Source: Desulfobacula sp. (lineage in GTDB: Bacteria > Desulfobacterota > Desulfobacteria > Desulfobacterales > Desulfobacteraceae). From it: 14,647 bases of DNA. Numbering within the stretch: position 1 is the first letter of the stretch; the number at the start of each line of letters is the position of its first letter. Location of the stretch: positions 1-14,647 of the forward strand of contig NZ_JAIOSW010000096.1 in NCBI RefSeq assembly GCF_021107415.1, given 5' to 3'. Below the pieces are notes generated by a model. That model had not been told where the DNA came from. It searched no databases and saw nothing but the letters and a program-made list of their open reading frames with translations. Positions 1 through 6,203 of the stretch are shown here, in pieces. A program made the position numbers and the translations under genes.

Positions 1-687
1 AAATATAAAACGGAGCTCAGATAAAAAGGTGACAAGTTGTTCCCGGTGCTCCGGCGGGATCATCAGTACAGCTATTTTTTCATTAAAAAGGAATCTATTA
101 TCATTGGCTATCCGGGATGGGTCTGAACAATCATTTAAGGAGTTATCCGATAAAAACAGGGTCAGCATATCTGATAAATTTGCTGAAAACCCGTTCTGAT
201 CCAGATGCTCTATATACTGCAAAAACAGATTGTTGATGGTCAATACAATAGGCGGAACCCGGGCATATCCTGATTCTGCGCAATGAACCTGGGACAGCAA
301 TGCCCTGCATCCAAAGGGCCGGGCATCATAGATACTGCACATGTCATCCACAAGCATTGGGCATTGCCCCCAGGAGGGATCATTCTCCTCTTCAGGAATA
401 TCTTTGTTTTCCATACACATTCTTGCAAACATGTTTGTGGTCATCTTTGGGATAAATCTTTTTTTGGGGAAATGGCGTTTTATCCGGATTTTCAGATCTT
501 TTTTTTCCTGTGGCGCTAAATCGGCAATCAAAAGGTCTGCCTCAAGGCTTGTCAGGGTCACATTACAGGTACAGCAGGAAGAACATTTTTTTTTGCACAC
601 AACATCAATATGTTCAACCGCCTTATCGTAAAGCGTATACATTTGTTTTAGCTGATCAGTCTCAGGCACGCCCCATTGATTTTTCAT
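1..687 (-). CDS. YkgJ-family cysteine-cluster protein (partial, runs off left edge)
   Basis: The frame is open for 229 codons from the ATG at 687-685 to the first base of the window, so the C-terminus is missing. Cysteines follow the pattern of the YkgJ/FliB-type metal-binding domain (PF03692): C31, C35, C38, C39 and C41 form a CX3CX2CCXC cluster. A second group (C91, C109, C117, C127, C136) includes the typical segment CPMLVDDMCSIYDARPFGCR. The family is thought to bind zinc or iron-sulfur; its substrate is generally unknown. An AAAGGG sequence lies about 6 bases before the ATG and supports the start. No signal peptide is seen. It is divergent from the flavoprotein gene at 1094. Its start region is repeated at 3215-3252. 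Family call is confident; function is not. Confidence 0.85.
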   Translation of the reverse strand, partial: MKNQWGVPETDQLKQMYTLYDKAVEHIDVVCKKKCSSCCTCNVTLTSLEADLLIADLAPQEKKDLKIRIKRHFPKKRFIPKMTTNMFARMCMENKDIPEEENDPSWGQCPMLVDDMCSIYDARPFGCRALLSQVHCAESGYARVPPIVLTINNLFLQYIEHLDQNGFSANLSDMLTLFLSDNSLNDCSDPSRIANDNRFLFNEKIAVLMIPPEHREQLVTFLSELRFIF

Positions 688-709
688 TTAAAACCCTTTA
701 TTGTTTTAT
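672..709. repeat. 38-bp direct repeat, copy 1 (overlaps start of the YkgJ gene)
   Basis: This segment matches 3215-3252 at 36 of 38 positions in the same orientation (differences at 694 and 703). It spans the first five codons, start codon, ribosome binding site and upstream leader of the YkgJ-like gene. The repeats bracket about 2.5 kb with the flavoprotein and methyltransferase genes. Confidence 0.85.
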
Positions 710-896
710 AAAATGCAATAATTTTCAAACAAACTTTGTACTGCATCTACCCCAATTGACATAAACAGTCAAACATGGGTGTTCACCTTAACGTTACCAA
801 TCGTTACTTTGAACATATATAACGCTTCCCCACTGACAGTACCCTGAAAATCGTAAATTTCATTGAAACACAAGCAATCTTGTTTTATTATATTTA

Positions 897-913
897 TTAA
901 GTATATTACTTAA
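897..913. promoter_or_regulatory. 17-bp palindrome, likely operator of the flavoprotein gene
   Basis: TTAAGTA-TAT-TACTTAA is a perfect inverted repeat with 7-bp arms. It sits three bases before a TTGACA hexamer, where a regulator could cover the -35 element. The regulator is unknown; no site family was matched with certainty. Confidence 0.5.
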
Positions 914-915
914 AA

Positions 916-946
916 TTGACAGAATTTCTCTAATTATAATTACAAT
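916..946 (+). promoter_or_regulatory. Possible sigma-70-type promoter of the flavoprotein gene
   Basis: TTGACA at 916-921 is a perfect -35 hexamer. TACAAT at 941-946 gives a 19-bp spacer, longer than ideal; TATAAT at 935-940 is a better hexamer but only 13 bp away. This would leave a leader of about 140 bases before the ATG at 1094. Confidence 0.35.
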
Positions 947-1093
947 GGCACACATATTGATTAAATAATATCCTTCGGGCATAGCCAAATGGAAGACTGC
1001 GAAGGAAGCAAACACAAAATTCCCCCGTATCCGGCCCATGGTCAATTCCCGGATAAAAAATTGTGAATTATTTAGATTATAAAAGGAGTACAT

Positions 1094-2458
1094 ATGAAAA
1101 AATTCGAAGTATTGATTATTGGCGGTGGTCCGGCAGCCATCACCATCTGCAAAATCCTGGGACAAAAAAAACAGGTTGGTATCATCCGGCCGGAAGACTA
1201 TTCTATGATTTATTGCGCCATGCCCTATGTTATTGAAAAAATATTGCCCATACAAAAAACGTTCAAGAAAGATGAGCTGGTAACTGATACAGGCGCTGAA
1301 CTAATAAGGGATACGGTAACCCATGTCAACCTGGAAGACAGGGAAGTGAAAACCGCCAAAGGCCAGACCTATACCTATGACAAAATAGTGATCACCACGG
1401 GCGCATTACCAGTGCTGCCGAAAATCGAAGGTTATGACCTCAAAGGTGTTTCAACATTTAAGACAGAAGAGGACTTGAAAAATATTCAGGCGGCCACTGA
1501 AAACGGGACAAAAAAAGTGGTAGTAGTCGGCGCCGGTGCCATCGGCATTGAACTGGCCCAGGCATTTAATAAAATTGGCATCAAAACCCATATAGTTGAC
1601 GCTGAAGCGCATATCCTTCCCAACATGATGGATCATGAGATGGTGGAAGCAGCCCAGGCTGAACTGATAGCCAGCGGTGTGACTCTGCACCTGAATAATA
1701 AAGTCGTTGCTCTAAAGGGCAAAGAATTTGTTAAAAAAGTGATGCTTGAGGACGGCACTTCCATCCATTTACACTCCATAGATGATTGCAGTGAAGCCGA
1801 CAAAAACGTGACCGGCAACGGACTGGTTGTTTTTGCCGTAGGCATGCGCCCGAATGTTGAGATGTTCAAGGATACCGGTCTTGCGATTGGAAGAGACGGA
1901 ATCATTGTTAACGAAAAAATGGAAACCAACATTGCGGATGTATATGCTGCCGGAGACTGTGTTCAGTTTAAAAGCGGCATTACCAATGAAATCATCAGCG
2001 GAAAGCTTGCAACCAACGCCGTGCCCATGGGCCGGGTAGTGGCAAAAAATATGCTTGGCGAAAATAAAATCTATAAGGGTTTCTTTAACGGTGCCGCAAC
2101 CAAGATTGAAAATCTTTTTGTCGGCGGATCAGGCATATCTGAAAAGCTCTCTAAAAACAAATTCGAAGTGACCGTCGGGTATTCGGAGCTTACCACGACC
2201 TTCCCGATAATGCCGGATGCCAAGAAAGTAAAAATAAAACTCATCTCCGACAAAAAAACAAAAAAAATAATTGGGGGGCAAGTGGTCAGCGGCACACCGT
2301 CAGCCGACAAGGTTGACCTGATCACCATGGCTATTCAACATGAACTTACGATAGACGACTTGATGGATTTCAGCTATTCATCCCAACCCTATCAGTCCTT
2401 TTTCCCCGCCGGGAACCTGCTGGTAAATGCAGCTGAAAATGCCGAGGTGAATATATAA
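1094..2458 (+). CDS. FAD-dependent NAD(P)H oxidoreductase, NADH oxidase / CoA-disulfide reductase family
   Basis: A 454-residue class I flavoprotein disulfide reductase, the usual length for the Nox/CoADR group. The N-terminal FAD motif IIGGGPAA is at residues 8-15. The single redox cysteine, C41, lies in IYCAMPYVI, which matches the SC-ALPY/CGLPY signature of NADH oxidases and CoA-disulfide reductases. The NAD(P) motif VVGAGAIG is at about 144-151, the second FAD motif DVYAAGD at about 282-288, and the C-terminal dimerisation domain ends the protein. It should transfer electrons from NAD(P)H to oxygen, a disulfide or a persulfide; which one cannot be read from sequence. AGGAG lies 4 bases before the ATG. 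It precedes a hairpin and a methyltransferase gene, but shared function is not evident. A decayed relative lies at 13511-14401. Confidence 0.9.
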   Translation: MKKFEVLIIGGGPAAITICKILGQKKQVGIIRPEDYSMIYCAMPYVIEKILPIQKTFKKDELVTDTGAELIRDTVTHVNLEDREVKTAKGQTYTYDKIVITTGALPVLPKIEGYDLKGVSTFKTEEDLKNIQAATENGTKKVVVVGAGAIGIELAQAFNKIGIKTHIVDAEAHILPNMMDHEMVEAAQAELIASGVTLHLNNKVVALKGKEFVKKVMLEDGTSIHLHSIDDCSEADKNVTGNGLVVFAVGMRPNVEMFKDTGLAIGRDGIIVNEKMETNIADVYAAGDCVQFKSGITNEIISGKLATNAVPMGRVVAKNMLGENKIYKGFFNGAATKIENLFVGGSGISEKLSKNKFEVTVGYSELTTTFPIMPDAKKVKIKLISDKKTKKIIGGQVVSGTPSADKVDLITMAIQHELTIDDLMDFSYSSQPYQSFFPAGNLLVNAAENAEVNI

Positions 2459-2464
2459 AATACA

Positions 2465-2502
2465 TCTTTTCCCGGGCCCGCTATGGGGTGTCCGGGAAAA
2501 GA
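2465..2502 (+). terminator. Hairpin after the flavoprotein gene, probable terminator or processing site
   Basis: TCTTTTCCCGG (2465-2475) pairs perfectly with CCGGGAAAAGA (2492-2502): an 11-bp stem with a 16-base loop, seven bases after the stop codon. There is no T-run behind it, so it may act as an mRNA-stabilising or partial stop structure between this gene and the methyltransferase. Confidence 0.55.
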
Positions 2503-2546
2503 ACACAAGAACTATGAAATTGATTTTATAAAGGAATTTATGCCAA

Positions 2547-3176
2547 ATGCAAACCGATTATGATTTCAGTGCAAAGATATATGATCCTGTCCTTTACCTG
2601 GCACTTAAACCAATAAGAATTGCTGTAATGAATGAACTTTTAAATCATAAAAACAAATCAATTTTAGATTTATGCTGCGGTACTGGAAATCAGCTTAAAT
2701 TGCTATCAAAAAATGGATTCAAAAACCTTCATTGTCTCGACCTGTCCACTTCAATGTTAAAAATAGCAAATAAAGGCGATTACCCAATAAATATTTATAA
2801 CGAAGATGCAACAAAAACAAGTTTTGAAAATGAATCATTTGATATAGCGATTATAAGCTTTGCAATACACGAAAAAACCAAGACTACTCAAGAAAAATTT
2901 ATAAAAGAGGCCCATAGACTTATCAATGAGGACGGATTTATTCTTGTTGTAGATTATGCTTTTGACAATAAAACACCTGAAATTGTCAAAAAAGGGATAG
3001 ATATCATTGAGCGGCTTGCAGGCAGGGAGCATTATAATAATTTCAAAAGCTATATCCAGAATAATGGATTAGCAAATTTAATGAACAAAAATAAGTTTAA
3101 ACTGTTGAAACACCACAAAAGACTATTTAATGGGGTGACCATATCAAGGTATAAAAAAGACAAAGCCTTATTGTAA
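2547..3176 (+). CDS. Class I SAM-dependent methyltransferase
   Basis: A 209-residue protein with the Rossmann-type SAM motif ILDLCCGTGNQ at residues 39-49, an acidic second motif (LHCLDLS) and a post-motif VVDYAF, as in the Methyltransf_11/25 families. The N-terminal YDFSAKIYDPVL resembles small-molecule methyltransferases of the UbiE-like group, but the substrate is unknown. The start at 2547 is preferred: AAGGA lies 11 bases upstream, and the earlier ATG at 2540 reads into a stop after six codons. The gene is clearly more AT-rich and richer in A-ending lysine and asparagine codons than its neighbours. This and the flanking repeats suggest later arrival. It is not obviously linked in function to the flavoprotein upstream. 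Confidence 0.85.
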   Translation: MQTDYDFSAKIYDPVLYLALKPIRIAVMNELLNHKNKSILDLCCGTGNQLKLLSKNGFKNLHCLDLSTSMLKIANKGDYPINIYNEDATKTSFENESFDIAIISFAIHEKTKTTQEKFIKEAHRLINEDGFILVVDYAFDNKTPEIVKKGIDIIERLAGREHYNNFKSYIQNNGLANLMNKNKFKLLKHHKRLFNGVTISRYKKDKALL

Positions 3177-3214
3177 AGCCCATACCTTTCTTAGCTTATC
3201 GATTCTTAGGTCAA

Positions 3215-3252
3215 CCCATTGATTTTTCATTTAAAATCCTTTATTTTTTTAT
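3215..3252. repeat. 38-bp direct repeat, copy 2 (orphan start region of the YkgJ gene)
   Basis: It matches 672-709 with two differences, including an ATG (3230-3228, - strand) with its leader and AAAGGA. Beyond the repeat the frame diverges and stops after 20 codons, so this is a stranded gene start and not a working gene. Confidence 0.8.
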
Positions 3253-3366
3253 CTGATTCAGTTATTTTTAATAATAGTTTTCATCTAGTATAGCAGCTAT
3301 CTTAAATTTACATACACAGCCAAATTCATTGTCCTGCGCTGAATACGAAAGGCCGCCAGGTTCCTG

Positions 3367-3381
3367 CCGAATAAAATTCGG
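3367..3381. promoter_or_regulatory. Palindrome CCGAAT-AAA-ATTCGG, likely Lrp-type operator
   Basis: A perfect 15-bp inverted repeat upstream of the regulator gene. Twelve of its bases recur in reverse orientation at 3433-3444, inside the promoter spacer. Lrp/AsnC proteins commonly control their own promoters through repeated 15-bp sites, so autoregulation is inferred. Confidence 0.5.
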
Positions 3382-3422
3382 TGGTTTTTGAATAATTTCA
3401 AGAATTTATTTTATATTTACGC

Positions 3423-3451
3423 TTGACATTATAATTTTATTCGGTTTAAAT
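3423..3451 (+). promoter_or_regulatory. Promoter of the Lrp-PanB-dehydrogenase cluster, with internal operator
   Basis: TTGACA (3423-3428) is followed after 17 bp by TTAAAT (3446-3451). The spacer contains AATTTTATTCGG (3433-3444), the reverse complement of most of the palindrome at 3367-3381. The centres are about 64 bp apart, near six helical turns, which would suit a looped or wrapped Lrp-family complex. Confidence 0.55.
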
Positions 3452-3514
3452 AATAAATTAGCGAATTGAATTTTATATTTTTGGCCAAATAACAAATTTA
3501 ATTTTGGAGAACCC

Positions 3515-3982
3515 ATGGACAAAATTGACCGGCACGCCTTAAAAGCATTGCAACAGGACGGACGAAAAAAAAACAGTGAACTTGCCAAAGAGGCAGGACT
3601 TGCACCCTCCACCATGCTGGACCGGGTTAAAAAACTTGAAGACAAGGGAATTCTTAAGGGATACCGGGCGGTTGTAGATCCTGCGAAACTGGGATTGAAA
3701 GCCCAGGGGTTTGCCTGTATTTCCCTTGACCGCCACCGGGTCAAGGATATTGAGCTGTTGGAAAAAGAAATCAATAAAATCCCCAGTGTCCGGGCCTGTT
3801 ATCATATCACCGGGCGGTTTGATTATCTTTTGCATGTCGTTGCTCCGGATATCAGCGATCTTGGCAATCTGATCAAGGAGAAACTGGCCACAATTCCGGG
3901 CATGGGAAAAATCGAAACCTTTATTGTATACGCAGAGGTCAAACCTGACCAGGGGTGGCCGATTGACGCTGCTTTAGCTTAA
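3515..3982 (+). CDS. Lrp/AsnC-family transcriptional regulator
   Basis: A 155-residue protein of normal length for the family. Residues 1-60 form the AsnC-type winged helix (IDRHALKALQQDGRKKNSEL, then PSTMLDRVKKLEDKGIL). Residues 65-150 form the RAM ligand-binding domain (VRACYHITGRFDYLLHVVA). Members sense amino acids and control amino acid metabolism genes. It is the first gene of a same-strand cluster with PanB (37-base gap), an unknown protein and an amino acid dehydrogenase, so it most likely regulates itself and these genes. GGAGA lies five bases before the ATG. The ligand is not known; a branched-chain amino acid would fit the neighbours. Confidence 0.9.
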   Translation: MDKIDRHALKALQQDGRKKNSELAKEAGLAPSTMLDRVKKLEDKGILKGYRAVVDPAKLGLKAQGFACISLDRHRVKDIELLEKEINKIPSVRACYHITGRFDYLLHVVAPDISDLGNLIKEKLATIPGMGKIETFIVYAEVKPDQGWPIDAALA

Positions 3983-4019
3983 CAAAACCTGCGAATAATT
4001 AAAAAAAAGGAGAAAAAAG

Positions 4020-4868
4020 ATGACTAAGAAAAAAGCAATCCATGATTTTTACAAAATGAAAGAAAATAATGAAAAAGTCACATGGCTGACATCCTATGAT
4101 TTCCCCACTGCCCAGTTTGCAGAAGCTGCAGGCCTTGATATGATTCTTGTGGGCGATTCCCTTGGCATGTGTGTTTATGGGTACAAAGGTACGGTTCCCG
4201 TCACCATGGACCAATGCATTGTTCATTGTGATGCGGTAAGACGTGGTGCACCCAATGTATTTATTGTCGGTGACATGCCTTTTATGAGTTACCAGATCTC
4301 TGATGAAGATGCAGTTTTTAATGCCGGGCGTTTCCTCAAGGAAGCGGATGTGGATGCCATAAAACTTGAGGGCGGTACACGGGTAGCCACAAGAATCAAG
4401 GCCATCGTGGAAGCAGGGATTGTTGTTATCGGGCATATTGGCCTGACACCCCAGAGTTCCGGAGCGCTGGGCGGCCATAAAGCCCAGGGCAGGACAGCCA
4501 AAGACGCCGCCGTGGTTGTTGAAGACGCCCTGGCTGTCCAGGAAGCCGGTGCCCAGATGCTCCTGGTAGAAGCGGTTCCCCCGGAAGTGGCCAGCTATAT
4601 TGCACAAACCCTGACCATTCCGGTATTCTCAATTGGTGCGGGAAAAGAGTGTGACGGGCAGCTTTTGATTGTCAGCGACCTCATTGGTCAATTCCAGGCG
4701 TTTACCCCGAAATTTGTTAAAAAATACTGTGATGTTGCCACCATTATAACCGATGCCATGAAAGCCTATTGTTCAGACGTTCGTGAAGGCAAATTCCCTG
4801 AAGACCAGCACTGTTATCACATGATGGAAGGCGAAAAAGAAAAATTTATTGCAAAAATAAAAAAATAA
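4020..4868 (+). CDS. panB: 3-methyl-2-oxobutanoate hydroxymethyltransferase (PanB)
   Basis: A 282-residue protein that follows E. coli PanB along its length. The enzyme adds a hydroxymethyl group from 5,10-methylene-tetrahydrofolate to 2-oxoisovalerate, giving ketopantoate for CoA synthesis. Key residues are present: D46 in VGDSLGM and D85 in GDMPFM (magnesium), K115 and E117 in KLEGG, H139 in GHIGLTPQS, and E184 in VEAVPPEVA (catalytic base). AGGAG precedes the ATG. Unusually, panC and panD are not next to it; instead it sits with an Lrp regulator, an unknown protein and an amino acid dehydrogenase. It may be the ordinary CoA-pathway enzyme, or a PanB used for a related 2-oxo acid. Confidence 0.92.
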   Translation: MTKKKAIHDFYKMKENNEKVTWLTSYDFPTAQFAEAAGLDMILVGDSLGMCVYGYKGTVPVTMDQCIVHCDAVRRGAPNVFIVGDMPFMSYQISDEDAVFNAGRFLKEADVDAIKLEGGTRVATRIKAIVEAGIVVIGHIGLTPQSSGALGGHKAQGRTAKDAAVVVEDALAVQEAGAQMLLVEAVPPEVASYIAQTLTIPVFSIGAGKECDGQLLIVSDLIGQFQAFTPKFVKKYCDVATIITDAMKAYCSDVREGKFPEDQHCYHMMEGEKEKFIAKIKK

Positions 4869-4917
4869 AAATTTTAAAATATAACCCGGATACTTTAAAT
4901 AGGGAAAGGAACCACCA

Positions 4918-6180
4918 ATGACCGACCTTAAAGAAATGCTTAAAATTAAAACAAAAGATCTTGATATCGTTAACCAGCTCATTACAAATCCTGACAATCA
5001 ACAAGTGGGAGAACTTTGCAATCTGATTGAAAAATTTGGCGGTGCCAAGGCTATTAATGAAAAAGCAGAACAGGCCAGAGATCCTGAAACATTGATGCAG
5101 CGCCTTAAAGAGATGAATTCTCCCTATGTTGCCGACCTTGAATGGCTGATGGAACAAAGGGATAATGAAGCTTTTATCTCAATGGATGATTATTGCAAAA
5201 ATATCCTGGGAGAGAATGCCGATGCCTCATCCGTTGATTTGACCAATGCCGTGACCCTTGAGATCAGTGCACTGCAATTTTTCCCATGGCTGATGACTCA
5301 AGCCAGACAGGCCATTGAAAAAAAAGAACTTATGCCGGGCCGGGTTATCCGGGTCAGGAACATGGTTGAGCAGGTTGAAGATAACGGCGATATTATAGCT
5401 ACGGCCCTTGCCATGCAGATTATCGGTGCCACCTATGTGGAATCCCTTGATACCAGGGGAACCGACGGCAGCAATATTCACCTTGGCGGCCCTGACACCA
5501 TTACCGGCTATTTTGCCGGAATCGGCCAACCCAACGACTATCCTATAAAATGGGCTGAAGAATATCTCAACTACTATACTAGTTACGGCATTAAGCAGGT
5601 GTTAAACGTGAATCCGGGTACTATCCTTTTGGGGTACATGATGCACAGGCTTGGCGTGGATATTGAATTTAAGATCTCCGTATACGTGGGCAATGACAAC
5701 CCCTACTTTATCATGTGGACACTCATGACGGCCAAACTCTTCTCAAGGGAAGACGGTACCACATCCCTTATAGGTTTCAACCTTTCCAATTCCGTGAACA
5801 ATGACACCATCCGCCAGGCAAATGTCATTAGAAAACAATTAGGCCTGGAAAAACAGGTTCGCTTTGAACACCATATTACTGAAACCTATAAATCAATTGT
5901 TCTCCAGCCCTATAACAGGAGAGATGAACTCATTGAAATTGCCAAAGAAGTCCCCAATATGGCTGCAAAGCATGAAGGTGGAGAAATTGATATAGAGGAA
6001 AAACGAGAACACCCGTCCGACATTATTGAATATTTTTTGACCAAGCAGGAAGTTCTGGATAATGACCTGATGGAATCTCTGGAAACCAATTATCTTGACA
6101 AGCAGCATTCCGTCAACCTGACGGCCAGAGACTTGATCAAGTCCGGTACCGGTGTCATTGCAGCAAAAAACTTACATTAA
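4918..6180 (+). CDS. Conserved-looking protein of unknown function between panB and the dehydrogenase
   Basis: A 420-residue soluble protein that I do not recognise. It has no signal peptide or membrane segment. The first 110 residues are charged and helical. From about 110 onward, beta-strand-like segments (142-150, 168-177, 226-232, 249-257, 283-290, 313-319) alternate with helices, suggesting an alpha/beta barrel. Candidate active-site stretches are SLDTRGTDGSN at 176-186 with HLGGPDT at 188-194, YVGNDNP at 256-262, and RFEHHITET at 315-323. AAGGA precedes the ATG. The gaps to panB (49 bases) and the dehydrogenase (23 bases) place it in the same operon. By context it should act on a 2-oxo acid, amino acid or folate-linked intermediate; this is inference. 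Confidence 0.85.
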   Translation: MTDLKEMLKIKTKDLDIVNQLITNPDNQQVGELCNLIEKFGGAKAINEKAEQARDPETLMQRLKEMNSPYVADLEWLMEQRDNEAFISMDDYCKNILGENADASSVDLTNAVTLEISALQFFPWLMTQARQAIEKKELMPGRVIRVRNMVEQVEDNGDIIATALAMQIIGATYVESLDTRGTDGSNIHLGGPDTITGYFAGIGQPNDYPIKWAEEYLNYYTSYGIKQVLNVNPGTILLGYMMHRLGVDIEFKISVYVGNDNPYFIMWTLMTAKLFSREDGTTSLIGFNLSNSVNNDTIRQANVIRKQLGLEKQVRFEHHITETYKSIVLQPYNRRDELIEIAKEVPNMAAKHEGGEIDIEEKREHPSDIIEYFLTKQEVLDNDLMESLETNYLDKQHSVNLTARDLIKSGTGVIAAKNLH

Positions 6181-6203
6181 TTTTAAGTATAAGGAAATAA
6201 AAA

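Larger units (their letters stand above)
688..1093. other. Intergenic region between divergent YkgJ and flavoprotein genes
   Basis: No credible gene is seen. The stretch is AT-rich and holds several symmetric elements: TTGAC-N7-GTCAA at 756-772, the 17-bp palindrome at 897-913, and TATCCGG-N14-CCGGATA at 1028-1055. It must carry the promoters for both divergent genes. The open frame on the - strand at 860-1255 overlaps the real flavoprotein start and has no family features. Confidence 0.6.
3177..3514. other. Intergenic region before the Lrp-PanB cluster
   Basis: It holds repeat copy 2 and, in its right half, an AT-rich regulatory region with an inverted repeat, a promoter and a matching half site. 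No coding sequence beyond a 20-codon orphan fragment is seen. Confidence 0.6.

Noticed and set aside
756..772. TTGAC-N7-GTCAA as an FNR/CRP-like site
   Set aside because: The seven-base spacing does not match the spacings I know for that family, and arms are only five bases.
860..1255. 131-codon frame on the - strand before the flavoprotein gene
   Set aside because: It overlaps the well-supported flavoprotein start, shows no family features, and has low-complexity, unprotein-like composition.
3999..4607. 202-codon frame on the - strand under panB
   Set aside because: It is the antisense of a clearly real panB with conserved active-site residues; no motif of its own.
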